A DNA stretch of 64,000 nucleotides, from contig NZ_JAADJT010000022.1 in assembly GCF_011090165.1 (NCBI RefSeq), positions 1-64,000 of the forward strand. The letters are read 5' to 3'. Of this stretch, positions 42,932-50,783 are shown one piece after another. A program made the translations under genes and the position numbers. Numbering within the stretch: the first letter of the stretch is position 1; each line of letters begins with the position of its first letter. Below the pieces are notes generated by a model that was given only the letters and a program-made list of their open reading frames with translations, had not been told where the DNA came from and searched no databases. Source of the DNA: Duganella aceris (GTDB lineage Bacteria; Pseudomonadota; Gammaproteobacteria; Burkholderiales; Burkholderiaceae_D).

Positions 42932-43543
42932 TTAATCGATGGAGCGCAGCTGGCCCTTGACCACACGCACCGCATCGCCGGCGCGCCATTGCGGTTGCGC
43001 CGACTGGCTGATGGTGCGCTTGGCGCCGTTATCCATGCGCACCACGACGTTCCAGGTGTGCGTGGTTTTCATATTGCCTTCGATCTGGTTGCCGGCCACC
43101 GCGCCGCCGACCGCGCCGGCCACCGTCGCGATCTGACGGCCGTGGCCGCTACCGACCTGGTTGCCCAGCAGGCCGCCGAGGATGGCGCCGCCGGCCGCGC
43201 CGACGCCGCTGCCTTGCGGACGATGCTCGACCGAGCGCACCGATTCGACCACGCCGCAATTGCCGCAAGCCGCCGGTGCCTGTTGCGCTTCCGGCGCGGG
43301 CGCCTGGCCCGGGCCTTGCGCGATCACCGGCGCCGGTGCGGCGTTGCTGTAGCCGGCTGGCTGCTCCGGCACGGACGACAGTTGGCCCGGCATCGGCGCC
43401 GCGCCGGGCACGCTGCCGCTGGCGTTCGAGGTCGGCAGCCAGCCCAGCATCGCGGCGCTGCCGACGCCGCAGAACAGCACCACCGCGACTGCGGCGATGA
43501 CCATGATCGGATGGATGGAACGTTGGGTGGTGGGCGTATTCAT
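42932..43543 (-). CDS. Glycine-zipper 2TM-domain membrane protein
   Basis: A 203-residue protein. One N-terminal transmembrane helix is at residues 14-32, and a proline/alanine-rich spacer follows. The Rick_17kDa/glycine-zipper domain at about residues 105-150 has GSGVGAAGGAILGGLLGNQ then VAGAVGGAVAGNQIE. A C-terminal beta domain ends with VVRMDNGAKRTIS and VRVVKGQLR. It is a paralogue of the lipoprotein at 50784-51230, which shares both domains but is shorter. Such proteins insert in the envelope and are often stress-induced. Site 2 of the palindrome lies 71 bases before the start. Confidence 0.85.
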   Translation of the reverse strand: MNTPTTQRSIHPIMVIAAVAVVLFCGVGSAAMLGWLPTSNASGSVPGAAPMPGQLSSVPEQPAGYSNAAPAPVIAQGPGQAPAPEAQQAPAACGNCGVVESVRSVEHRPQGSGVGAAGGAILGGLLGNQVGSGHGRQIATVAGAVGGAVAGNQIEGNMKTTHTWNVVVRMDNGAKRTISQSAQPQWRAGDAVRVVKGQLRSID

Positions 43544-43614
43544 GTGGTGTCCTTTATCTTGTTGAGTGTGATGCATAACACCGCATATTTTCCTATGAGA
43601 CATGTCCAGCTTCC

Positions 43615-43628
43615 GTGCGTCACCGTAC
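43615..43628. promoter_or_regulatory. Envelope-regulon palindrome, site 2
   Basis: GTGCG-TCAC-CGTAC (one mismatch in the inverted repeat) sits between the divergent glycine-zipper gene and the Crp/Fnr gene, 34 bases before the latter's start. It could serve both promoters. Confidence 0.55.
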
Positions 43629-43662
43629 ATACAGGGCAATTCATTGCCTTTACGCTGATCCC

Positions 43663-44382
43663 ATGCATACCCATCCCTCAAATTTTCTCGACGACGACCG
43701 CACGCAGGCGCGGCCAGCGCAGAATCGCCTGCTGGCAAGCCTGCCGGACGACGATCAAGCCCATCTCGCAGCGGTCAGCGCGACGGTGCGGGTCGAATCG
43801 GGCGAGGTCTTGTACGAGCCGGGCCAGCCGATGCGCTACATCTACTTTCCGATCGATTGCCTGATTTCCCTGCTGGCGGTGGCCGAGGGCCGCATGACGC
43901 TGGAGGTCGGTTCGATCGGCCGCGAAGGCATGCTGGGCGCGTCGGTGGTACTGGGGCACGAAACGGCGCAGGTGAGGGCGGTGGTGCAACGCGCCGGCCG
44001 CGTCAACCGCATTGAAGCGGCCGACTTCGTCACCGAGTTCCGCCGCACCGAATCGCTGCACCGGCTGCTGCACCGCTACACCGACAGCCTGTTGTCGCAA
44101 GCGATACAGATCGCCGTGTGCAGCCGCTTCCACGTGCTGGAGGCGCGGCTGGCGCGCTCGCTGCTGATCACGCGCGATCGCCTGCAATCGGAAAAATTCC
44201 ACCTGACCCACGAGTTCCTGGCGCACGCGCTGGGGGTGCGGCGGGTCGGCGTCACCAAGGCGGCCAGCGCGCTGCAAAATCAAAAGCTGATCAGCTACAG
44301 CCGCGGCAATATCGAGATCCTCGATTCCGCCGGCCTGGAAGCGGTGTCGTGCCGCTGTTACGAGCTGGTCAAGGACGCTTGA
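43663..44382 (+). CDS. Crp/Fnr-family transcriptional regulator
   Basis: A 239-residue regulator with an N-terminal cyclic-nucleotide-binding-like beta roll (about residues 25-140, including GEVLYEPGQPMRYIYFPIDC) and a C-terminal winged helix-turn-helix (about 165-225). The recognition part reads FLAHALGVRRVGVTKAASAL, unlike the ETISR type of FNR or CRP, so the DNA target should differ. The FNR cysteine set is missing, so it is not an oxygen-sensing iron-sulfur protein. It lies within the envelope-stress cluster and has a copy of the cluster palindrome in its own promoter. Confidence 0.88.
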   Translation: MHTHPSNFLDDDRTQARPAQNRLLASLPDDDQAHLAAVSATVRVESGEVLYEPGQPMRYIYFPIDCLISLLAVAEGRMTLEVGSIGREGMLGASVVLGHETAQVRAVVQRAGRVNRIEAADFVTEFRRTESLHRLLHRYTDSLLSQAIQIAVCSRFHVLEARLARSLLITRDRLQSEKFHLTHEFLAHALGVRRVGVTKAASALQNQKLISYSRGNIEILDSAGLEAVSCRCYELVKDA

Positions 44383-44401
44383 ACCAGGCCGCCCCCATTG
44401 A

Positions 44402-44440
44402 AAAAGGGCTCGATCGCGATTGCCGCGATCGAGCCCTTTT
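44402..44440. terminator. Bidirectional terminator with 17-base perfect stem
   Basis: AAAAGGGCTCGATCGCG and its exact complement flank a 5-base loop. The A and T ends let it work for both the Crp/Fnr gene and the convergent OsmB-like gene. Confidence 0.92.
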
Positions 44441-44454
44441 CGATGCAAGTGGAA

Positions 44455-44676
44455 TTAACGCGGTGGCTTTTGCACCTGGTTGCCGATCACGCCGCCGACC
44501 GCCGCGCCGCCGACCGCGCCAACCGCGCTGCCGCCGGTCAGCACCGAGCCGGCCACCGCGCCGACGCCTGCGCCCACTGCCGTGTTGCGATCCTGATTCG
44601 ACATGCCCGCGCATGCGCTCAGACCCAGGGTGGCCGCCAGAATGGCTGCCGTCGATGCGATATGTTTGATGTTCAT
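44455..44676 (-). CDS. OsmB-like glycine-zipper lipoprotein
   Basis: A 73-residue lipoprotein. The lipobox is LGLSACAG with the cysteine at about residue 22, and the rest is a glycine-zipper helix pair (VGAGVGAVAGSVLTGG then VGAVGGAAVGGVIGNQV). Size and layout match OsmB, the osmotically inducible lipoprotein. The start at 44676 follows AGAGGAGAACA. Palindrome site 3 lies 82 bases upstream, and a perfect terminator ends the gene. Confidence 0.86.
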   Translation of the reverse strand: MNIKHIASTAAILAATLGLSACAGMSNQDRNTAVGAGVGAVAGSVLTGGSAVGAVGGAAVGGVIGNQVQKPPR

Positions 44677-44758
44677 GTTGTTCTCCTCTGGCAGGTTGGG
44701 GCGCGGTATTGCGCCTTCACCAATGGATCCAGAGTACGTCACACCGCGCGCCGATTCC

Positions 44759-44772
44759 GTTCGCCACCGCAC
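44759..44772. promoter_or_regulatory. Envelope-regulon palindrome, site 3
   Basis: On the minus strand it reads GTGCG-GTGG-CGAAC followed by GGAA. The 20-base surrounding block is nearly identical to the one before the OmpA-like gene (site 6). The downstream target is the OsmB-like gene. Confidence 0.55.
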
Positions 44773-44784
44773 CTAGAAGAAATC

Positions 44785-46794
44785 TTACTTGGGAGCAGGT
44801 GCCACCGGCTTGCCGCCGGCCTGCGCCAGCAAGGCCTTGCAGCCGCTGCCGTCCTCGCCGGCGGTGTTGACCAGCGGCAGGATGGCGGCGATCGGCGCCA
44901 CCACCGCCAACGCCAGCGCGCCGCCGGCGCGCAGCGCCATCATGCCCTTGTCGATGCTGACGTCGGGATCCTTGAAGCTGCCGCGCACATAGATCGGCGA
45001 ACGCAGCGAGATCACCCGCATGCTCTTGGCGTCCGGCTTCAAGGTCAGGTCCAGTTTCTCGTTGCCGAGATTGACCGTGCCGGCGATGTCGATCCGCGCT
45101 TCCGAGGTGTCGACCACGAACAGCCGCGAGCGCATCAAGCCGTTGCTGACGGCGAAGTCGGTGACCATGCAGTTCAGCTTGACCTGCTTGTCGCCGATCA
45201 CCTTGGTCAGCACCACGCTGCCGATGTTCAAGCCCATCTCCTCCAGCAACAGCTTGCTGACGCTGCCTTCGTTGATCACGCCCTTGAGCTCGCCGTTGGA
45301 CGAGCCCAGCAGCCCGGCCACCGAGTTGCCGGTGGCCGACAGCGAGACGTCGGCGTTGACTTCGCCCACCGTGGCCTGCATGCCGTCGAACTTGGGGAAC
45401 AGCTGCTTGAGCTGCAGATGGCGCGCGCCGGCCTTCAGTTCGGCGCGGATGGCGTGGGCGTTGACCTTGCCGCTGCCGTCGAGCATGACGTTGGAGGTGA
45501 AGCGGCCGCCGGCGATGTCGAAGTCCATCGGCGTCAGCGACAGCACGCCGTCCTGCATGTGGATCCGGGTGTCGAGGTTGTGGATCGGCAGGTCGCGCTC
45601 GCGCGTGATGCGCTGCGCCTTGAAGCCGACGTCGGCGTCGAGCGCGGTCCAACGCTCGGTGCGGAAGGTTTCCACCGGCAGCACCTTGTTGCCCGGCTGG
45701 ACTTCCTCGGCGCCGCGCGCCTTGCGGCTGGCCTTGGAGTCGGCGCCGATCAGCGGCCCGAGGTCGGCCACCTGCAACAGCGTCGAATGTACCGCGCCGG
45801 TCAGCAGCGGGCGCGGCCTGGCGGAGTTGTAGTCGAGCTTGCCGGCGATGTCGCTGCTGCCGACGCGGCCGGTGAACTGGTCGTAGATCCAATGGCCGCC
45901 GGCGGCGCCGATGCTGCCGGTCAGATGGCCTTCGGTGCTGAACGGCGGCGTCTCCGGCAGCAGCACGCCGGTCAGGCCGTACAGCCGCTCCATGCTGGGT
46001 CCGGACAGTTTGAGCCGCATGTCGAGCACGGTCAGCGCGGCCGGCCGGGTCAGCGTGCCGACGATGCTGATGCGGGTGCCGCCGACGTCGAGCTCGGCGC
46101 TGAGCGGGAACGGCGCGGTCTGCTCGCGCAAGGCCAGCACCGCGCCGGCCTTGCCGCCGCCGCTGACGTCCTGCGCGTTCCACTTGCCGCGCAGCTTCCA
46201 CGACACGCCGTAGTCGCGGTCGCCGTTGATGGTGTCGACCTCGGCGCTGGCGTCGACATGGGTCATGGCGTCGATATAGCGCACCGTGCCTTTGGCGAAC
46301 ACCACCCGCTGCACGTCGAGCTGCCACAGCGACGGCTTGTCGGCCCGCTTGAAGGTCCAGTTGTTCTTGCCGTCGGCGTCGCGCTGCAGCAGCAGCGCCG
46401 GGCGGTCGAAGCGCAGCACCGGCACCGTGATCCGGTTGCGCAGCAGCCCCAGCGGATCGACCGCGAAGGCGAACTGGCCGACGCTGGCCATTTCCGTCGG
46501 CGCCCGCATGCCGTTCGGATTACCGATGTGCACATCCCTGGCGATCAGGTACGGCAGCGGCAGGTAGTCGCGCCAGGTGCGGTCGGCGTCGCCGCTGCCT
46601 TGCCGGCCCCAGGTCAGCGACAGCGCGCCGCGGATCTCGAACGGCCGGTCGATGGCGGCGCCGATCTTGTCGTTGAGCCAGGGACGGGCGCGGTTCCAGT
46701 CGACGCTGGCCAGCGCGACCAGCGCGATGACGGGCACGGCGACCAGCGCGCCGGCGATGGCGAGGGCGATACGGGAGCGGCGGGGCAGGGACAT
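44785..46794 (-). CDS. AsmA-family envelope protein
   Basis: A 669-residue protein with an N-terminal membrane anchor (residues about 9-31) followed by an AsmA-type beta-rich body. Characteristic parts are the opening DWNRARPWLNDKIGAAIDRP and the C-terminal segment LGNEKLDLTLKPDAKS followed by SPIYVRGSFKDPDVSID. AsmA-like proteins are bridge-like lipid carriers that influence outer-membrane composition. It is larger than E. coli AsmA-like YhjG-type proteins only in the middle. It is divergent from the DUF4398 operon, with palindrome site 4 in the shared gap. Confidence 0.88.
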   Translation of the reverse strand: MSLPRRSRIALAIAGALVAVPVIALVALASVDWNRARPWLNDKIGAAIDRPFEIRGALSLTWGRQGSGDADRTWRDYLPLPYLIARDVHIGNPNGMRAPTEMASVGQFAFAVDPLGLLRNRITVPVLRFDRPALLLQRDADGKNNWTFKRADKPSLWQLDVQRVVFAKGTVRYIDAMTHVDASAEVDTINGDRDYGVSWKLRGKWNAQDVSGGGKAGAVLALREQTAPFPLSAELDVGGTRISIVGTLTRPAALTVLDMRLKLSGPSMERLYGLTGVLLPETPPFSTEGHLTGSIGAAGGHWIYDQFTGRVGSSDIAGKLDYNSARPRPLLTGAVHSTLLQVADLGPLIGADSKASRKARGAEEVQPGNKVLPVETFRTERWTALDADVGFKAQRITRERDLPIHNLDTRIHMQDGVLSLTPMDFDIAGGRFTSNVMLDGSGKVNAHAIRAELKAGARHLQLKQLFPKFDGMQATVGEVNADVSLSATGNSVAGLLGSSNGELKGVINEGSVSKLLLEEMGLNIGSVVLTKVIGDKQVKLNCMVTDFAVSNGLMRSRLFVVDTSEARIDIAGTVNLGNEKLDLTLKPDAKSMRVISLRSPIYVRGSFKDPDVSIDKGMMALRAGGALALAVVAPIAAILPLVNTAGEDGSGCKALLAQAGGKPVAPAPK

Positions 46795-46867
46795 GGACGC
46801 ATCTTTTTCTTCTAGTTAGTTGCACCATTCTACACACTCCGTTCGGGCCGCAGCGCAGCGTTTTAGT

Positions 46868-46881
46868 GTGCGGCACCGTAC
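46868..46881. promoter_or_regulatory. Envelope-regulon palindrome, site 4
   Basis: GTGCG-GCAC-CGTAC lies 65 bases before the DUF4398 gene and 73 bases before the divergent AsmA-like gene. It differs from site 1 in only one base when compared in gene orientation. Confidence 0.58.
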
Positions 46882-46946
46882 TGAAAGACAATGCGCAAAA
46901 GTCTATAACGTTATCTGTCCGATCAAATTAATCAAGGAGAACAATA

Positions 46947-47333
46947 ATGATGACCACGAAACGCGTTCAAATGTTATGCGGCGCCGTTGCGCTGTTGGGC
47001 CTGGCCGCTTGCGCCAGCGACAAAGCGCCTGCGACCGCCGATGTGGCCGTGTCCCGCGCCGCCGTGGCAAACGCCACCAGCGCCGGCGCCGCCGATCTGG
47101 CGCCGGCTGAAATGCAGTCGGCCCGCGAGAAACTGATGCGCGCCAACCAGGCGCTGGCCGCCAAGGATTACAAGACCGCCCAGGATCTGGCGACGCAGGC
47201 TTCGGCCGACGCCCAGCTGGCGCAAAGCAAGGCTAACTCCGCCAAGGCCACCAGCGCCGCCGACGAGCTGCAACAGAACATCCGCCTGCTGCGCGAAGAG
47301 CTGAACCGCGCCAACAGCACCACCCAACAATAA
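46947..47333 (+). CDS. DUF4398 lipoprotein
   Basis: A 128-residue lipoprotein: signal and lipobox ALLGLAACASD (cysteine at about residue 22), then a DUF4398 helical domain (AEMQSAREKLMRANQALAAK and YKTAQDLATQASADAQLAQ) and a coiled-coil tail. AGGAGAACAATA lies before ATGATG. The next gene begins 15 bases later and combines the same helical module with an OmpA domain, so the two proteins probably interact at the outer membrane or peptidoglycan. Confidence 0.85.
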   Translation: MMTTKRVQMLCGAVALLGLAACASDKAPATADVAVSRAAVANATSAGAADLAPAEMQSAREKLMRANQALAAKDYKTAQDLATQASADAQLAQSKANSAKATSAADELQQNIRLLREELNRANSTTQQ

Positions 47334-47348
47334 TCCGGAGATTCCATC

Positions 47349-48263
47349 ATGAAAAAACTGCACCTGATCCCTACCGTGTTCGCGATGTCCGTCTTCTTCG
47401 CGGCTTGCAGCACCACCCCGACCACCACCAGCACGCTGGACCAGGCGCGCGGCGACTTCGCCGCCGCGCAGTCGAACCCGCGCGTCGCCGCCAGCGCGCC
47501 GGTGGAATTCAAGGCCGCCGCCGATGCGCTGGACCGCGCCAACGCCGCCGCCGCGAAAAAAGAAAGCCTGAACGATATCGACAAGCTGGCGTACATCGCC
47601 AAGCAAAAGATCGCCACCGCGCAGGAAATCGCCAAGCAGAAGCAAGCCGAGGCTGATGTCGCCAACGCCGGCCGCCAGCGCGACGAGATTCGCCTGGAAG
47701 CCCGCACCGCTGAAGCCAACCAGGCCCGCAGCGCCGCCGACAAGGCGCGCATGAGCGCCGAGGAAGCCAAGGCCCAGGCCGACGCCGCCCGCCTGCAAGC
47801 CGAAGCCGCCACGAACTCTGCGCGCGACGAGCAAGCCAAGAGCGCCGCGCTGCAACAGCAGCTGAACGACCTGCAAGCCAAGCAAACCGACCGTGGCCTG
47901 GTGATCACGCTGAGCGATGTACTGTTCAACGTCGACCGTGCCGAACTGAGCGCCGAAGGCATGCGCACCGCGCAAAAAATGGCCGACGTGCTGCTGCAGG
48001 AACCGCAAAGCGCCGTGCTGATCGAAGGGTTCACCGACAGCACCGGTACCTCGGCGCACAACATGGAGCTGTCGCAGCGCCGTGCGGAATCGGTGCGTAA
48101 CGCGCTGATCGGCCTGGGCGTGAAAAGCGACAAGATCGCCACCCGCGGCTACGGCGAAGCCTACCCGGTCGCCGCCAACACCGACGCCGGCAGCCGCCAG
48201 CTGAACCGCCGCGTCGAGATCGTGCTGTCGCAAAACGGCGCACCGATCGCCAACCGTCGTTAA
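47349..48263 (+). CDS. OmpA-family lipoprotein with DUF4398 module
   Basis: A 304-residue protein. The lipobox is SVFFAACST. Residues 30-180 form an alanine-rich helical region of DUF4398 type with long coiled coils. Residues 190-295 form an OmpA-like peptidoglycan-binding domain (VLFNVDRAELS, IEGFTDSTGTSAHNMELSQ, RRAESVRNAL and NRRVEIVL). The lipid anchor and the wall-binding domain together tether the outer membrane to peptidoglycan. It is the second gene of an operon with the DUF4398 lipoprotein and the ferritin-like protein. Confidence 0.9.
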   Translation: MKKLHLIPTVFAMSVFFAACSTTPTTTSTLDQARGDFAAAQSNPRVAASAPVEFKAAADALDRANAAAAKKESLNDIDKLAYIAKQKIATAQEIAKQKQAEADVANAGRQRDEIRLEARTAEANQARSAADKARMSAEEAKAQADAARLQAEAATNSARDEQAKSAALQQQLNDLQAKQTDRGLVITLSDVLFNVDRAELSAEGMRTAQKMADVLLQEPQSAVLIEGFTDSTGTSAHNMELSQRRAESVRNALIGLGVKSDKIATRGYGEAYPVAANTDAGSRQLNRRVEIVLSQNGAPIANRR

Positions 48264-48285
48264 TCTCACACCAGGAAGGACTATC

Positions 48286-48822
48286 ATGGCTGAATCTAAT
48301 CCCACCCATCCGGCAGGTATCGACACCAATGCCATCCGCGAAGCCGCCCGCAATCTGCAGGACGGTCCGGTCACCGCCGGCTACCAGGGCGACCGCGCGG
48401 CGGTCGTCGACATGCTGAACGGCGCGCTGGCCACCGAACTGGTCTGCGTGCTGCGCTACAAGCGCCACTACTACACCGTCAGCGGTCTGCAAAACGGCCC
48501 GATCAAGGCCGAATTCCTGGAGCACGCGCAACAGGAGCAGGAGCACGCCGACTGGCTGGCCGAGCGGATTGTCCAATTGAATGGACAACCTGATTTTAAT
48601 CCGGCAACATTGCTCGCACGTAGTCATGCCGAGTATGATGCTTCGGAGGACGTGCAATCGATGGTCAAGGCCAATCTGATCGCGGAGCGGGTCGCCATCG
48701 AGTCATACCGCCAGATGATCGAAAAGATCGGCGACACCGATCCGACGACGCGCCACTTGTTGATCAAGATCATGGCGGTCGAAGAAGAGCACGCGGACGA
48801 TATGCGTGACCTGCTTGCTTAA
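48286..48822 (+). CDS. Ferritin-like diiron protein (bacterioferritin/Dps-like)
   Basis: A 178-residue four-helix-bundle protein. The diiron ligands are visible in order: E in LATELVCVLRY, E and H in QEQEHADWLA, E in IAERVAIESY and E, E and H in AVEEEHADDM. This is the ferritin-like pattern of iron-storage or oxidative-stress proteins. CAGGAAGGACTATC precedes the ATG. Its position 22 bases after the OmpA-like gene indicates co-expression with the envelope genes under stress. Confidence 0.87.
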   Translation: MAESNPTHPAGIDTNAIREAARNLQDGPVTAGYQGDRAAVVDMLNGALATELVCVLRYKRHYYTVSGLQNGPIKAEFLEHAQQEQEHADWLAERIVQLNGQPDFNPATLLARSHAEYDASEDVQSMVKANLIAERVAIESYRQMIEKIGDTDPTTRHLLIKIMAVEEEHADDMRDLLA

Positions 48823-48888
48823 GGCGGAGCCGCTGTCGACCGAATTGCTGTACAGTTTTCACACCACAACCAAAACAGGAGCTTCATC

Positions 48889-49191
48889 ATGCTGGAACAA
48901 AACATTAGCACCGTGAATAACGACGTGAAAACTCTGGTGAAAGATGCCCAGGCATTGTTTACCGCCGCCACCGCGCTGACCGGTGAAAAAGCCGAAGAAC
49001 TGCGCGGCCGCGGCATGCGCGCCCTCGACACCGCACTGGCCAAGGCCCACGAAGCCCAGATCAGCGCGGTCGCCGCCGGCAAGGAAGCGGCCAAGCACGC
49101 CGATGAATACGTCAAGGAAAACCCATGGCGCTCGATCGCCGGCGCGGCCGCCATCGGCCTGCTGATCGGCGTGATCATCGGCCGCAAGTAA
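48889..49191 (+). CDS. DUF883 / ElaB-YqjD-type membrane-anchored protein
   Basis: A 100-residue protein with a helical soluble part and a C-terminal membrane segment (NPWRSIAGAAAIGLLIGVII then GRK). This is the DUF883 layout of E. coli YqjD and ElaB, inner-membrane proteins that bind ribosomes in stationary phase. AACAGGAGCTTCATC lies before the ATG. It is the first gene of a yqjD-yqjE-yqjK-like set with the next two genes. Confidence 0.88.
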   Translation: MLEQNISTVNNDVKTLVKDAQALFTAATALTGEKAEELRGRGMRALDTALAKAHEAQISAVAAGKEAAKHADEYVKENPWRSIAGAAAIGLLIGVIIGRK

Positions 49192-49197
49192 TCCATC

Positions 49198-49584
49198 GTG
49201 GCGCACGCTGACGAAGGGAACCGTCCGCCGGGCTTGATCGCCTCGCTGGGCCTGGTGACCCGCAACGCGCTCGGCTTGCTGCTGTCGCGGCTGGAGTTGG
49301 CCGCGCTGGAGTTGTCGGAGGTGCGTAATCACCTGCTGCAACTGGTGCTGGTGTTCGCGCTGGCCATCGCCGTGGGCAGCCTCGCGCTGATCTACGCGAC
49401 GGTCACGATCGTCTGGCTGGCCTGGACGGTGATCGGCTGGGTCATCCTGCCGATCATCACCGGCGTGTTCCTGCTGATCGCCGTCGCGCTGGTGCTGTAC
49501 GCGCGCGGCCTGATCCGTGGCGGCAAGCTGACCATGCCGGCGACCATGGCGGAACTCAAGTCCGACCGCGACATGCTGTTGTAA
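49198..49584 (+). CDS. Phage-holin-family / YqjE-like membrane protein
   Basis: A 128-residue protein with two long membrane helices (about residues 45-72 and 78-102) between charged ends, as in the holin superfamily III/YqjE group. It starts with GTG six bases after the DUF883 stop. In E. coli yqjE follows yqjD in the same way. Despite the holin name, the context points to an ordinary inner-membrane stress protein and not to phage lysis. Confidence 0.83.
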   Translation: MAHADEGNRPPGLIASLGLVTRNALGLLLSRLELAALELSEVRNHLLQLVLVFALAIAVGSLALIYATVTIVWLAWTVIGWVILPIITGVFLLIAVALVLYARGLIRGGKLTMPATMAELKSDRDMLL

Positions 49585-49593
49585 GGAGAGGCG

Positions 49594-49980
49594 ATGAGCA
49601 AGCAAAACGAAGCCCTCGCGTTCGACGCCGAGAAACAGCGGCTGATACGCGAAGGCGAGCTGTATCGCATCAAGGTGGTGCACTCGAAGGCGCTGGTCGC
49701 CCATGCGCTGCATCCGGACGCGCTGTTCCACGGCGCGGTCGATCATGCGGTCGGCATGGCGCGCGCACGCATCGGCGGCCTGGTGCAGCCGGGCGCGCTG
49801 GGTTCGGCGCTGAGTGGATTCAACGTCAAGTCCCTGCTGCCGTACGCGATGACGGTGGGTTCGTTCATCGTGCGCAGGCGCTTGATCAAACCGGTCATCG
49901 GCATCGCGCTGGTGGCGGGGATCGGCGTCGCCTGGCTGATGCGGCGCAAGCCTTCATCGGAACCGGACGACACGCCTTGA
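49594..49980 (+). CDS. Hypothetical membrane-associated protein, third gene of the YqjDE-like operon
   Basis: A 128-residue protein: charged N-terminal helix, amphipathic middle, and one membrane helix near residues 100-117 (PVIGIALVAGIGVAWLM) followed by a basic tail. It occupies the place of yqjK in enterobacteria but shows only general resemblance. AAGGAGAGGCG precedes the ATG. Its stop overlaps the beginning of a decayed patatin gene, implying that the phospholipase was once the fourth gene of this operon. Confidence 0.75.
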   Translation: MSKQNEALAFDAEKQRLIREGELYRIKVVHSKALVAHALHPDALFHGAVDHAVGMARARIGGLVQPGALGSALSGFNVKSLLPYAMTVGSFIVRRRLIKPVIGIALVAGIGVAWLMRRKPSSEPDDTP

Positions 49981-50199
49981 GCACCGCTCCCAATCCGCTC
50001 AATCCCGCCGGACTCAGCATCGTGCTGGTCTTGCAGGGAGAGGGCGAGTTGGGAGCTTATCAAGCCGCCATCCTGGCCGGCAATCCCCACTAAACACGTT
50101 TGTCCCGGCTGCGCCAATTCTGGCATGGCATCGCGCATCGCAACACGATCGACATGCGCCATTTGTCCGCTGGAGGCACTGGAACTGAGCCCGGAATAA
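49977..50199 (+). pseudogene. Decayed patatin-like phospholipase remnant
   Basis: The frame from TTG at 49977 reads SIVLVLQGEGELGAYQAAILAGNPH and stops at 50091. Patatins of this group have VLVLQGGGALGAYQAGVY, then about 30 residues with the catalytic serine GTSIG, then ALIAGNPPERRLERLREFW. Here the serine segment is missing, and after the stop the same frame continues with RLSRLRQFWHGI, the expected next block. A shifted frame then ends LEALELSPE at 50199. So an internal deletion, a nonsense codon and probably a frameshift or large deletion have destroyed the gene. Confidence 0.72.
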
Positions 50200-50202
50200 G
50201 AA

Positions 50203-50226
50203 CGGGCCGCCTGATTCGGCGGCCCG
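50203..50226 (-). terminator. Hairpin at the end of the 107-residue gene
   Basis: A perfect 9-base stem CGGGCCGCC / GGCGGCCCG with a 6-base loop, 7 bases after the minus-strand stop codon. The minus-strand continuation TTCTTATT is a modest U tract. Confidence 0.65.
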
Positions 50227-50232
50227 CTGGGC

Positions 50233-50556
50233 TTAATGGCTTTGCGCCACGATCTGCGGCGCGTTGGCAAGGTCGCGCTGATAGGTGTCCTGCGCTTCCT
50301 TCAGGCATCCGCCGCGTTCGCTGGCGGGGCCTTTCTTGCAGGCCAGTCTGGCTTCAGCCAGCGCGGCGCCGATCTCCTTGCGCAGCGTGCGCATCTGCGC
50401 CGACGCGGTCGTGTCTTCCTGATGCCAGCGGGCCGGATCGCCCTTGGCGATTTCCTGCTGCTGCAACTGGACGTTCTGCTGTGGCGTGGTGTCCTGCGCT
50501 TGCGCGGCAAGCGCCGCGCAGGACAACATCACGCCGAGTACGAGGCGATGCGTCAT
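50233..50556 (-). CDS. Small exported protein of unknown function
   Basis: A 107-residue protein with a signal peptide (residues 1-20, ending AAQAQD) and a hydrophilic helical mature part rich in glutamine, lysine and arginine. It has two cysteines (KKGPASERGGC region) spaced by about ten residues, likely a disulfide. Similar short periplasmic proteins occur in Oxalobacteraceae stress clusters, but no function is known. It lies 13 bases after the DUF3309 gene and is probably co-transcribed with it. Confidence 0.72.
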   Translation of the reverse strand: MTHRLVLGVMLSCAALAAQAQDTTPQQNVQLQQQEIAKGDPARWHQEDTTASAQMRTLRKEIGAALAEARLACKKGPASERGGCLKEAQDTYQRDLANAPQIVAQSH

Positions 50557-50569
50557 GGCGTGCTCCCGG

Positions 50570-50722
50570 TTATAAGCGGCCGGTCAGCAGCATGATCAGC
50601 AGGATCACGACGATCAGGCCGGTGATGCCGCTGGGCGCGTAGCCCCAGCTGCGGCTGTGCGGCCAGGTTGGCAATGCGCCGATCAGCGCCAGAACCAGAA
50701 TAATCAGAATGATGGTGCCCAT
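50570..50722 (-). CDS. DUF3309 small membrane protein
   Basis: A 50-residue protein: first helix MGTIILIILVLALIGALP, then the family signature TWPHSRSWGYAPSG, then a second helix GLIVVILLIMLLTGRL. This matches DUF3309 end to end. CGGGAGAAAAAAT before the ATG supplies the ribosome binding site. It belongs to the same group of tiny stress membrane proteins as the Lmo0937-like gene. Confidence 0.9.
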   Translation of the reverse strand: MGTIILIILVLALIGALPTWPHSRSWGYAPSGITGLIVVILLIMLLTGRL

Positions 50723-50783
50723 ATTTTTTCTCCCGTGGTGTTATAAATGTTTTTACTGGTCCCGCGCCGGCGTGAGGCCGGTG

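Noticed and set aside
44398..46815. 805-codon plus-strand frame
   Set aside because: Antisense to the AsmA-family and OsmB-like genes, and it reads straight through a perfect terminator hairpin.
49198..49584. Phage holin implying a prophage
   Set aside because: The gene sits in a YqjD/YqjE-like set with no other phage gene; the holin family name is only a fold label.
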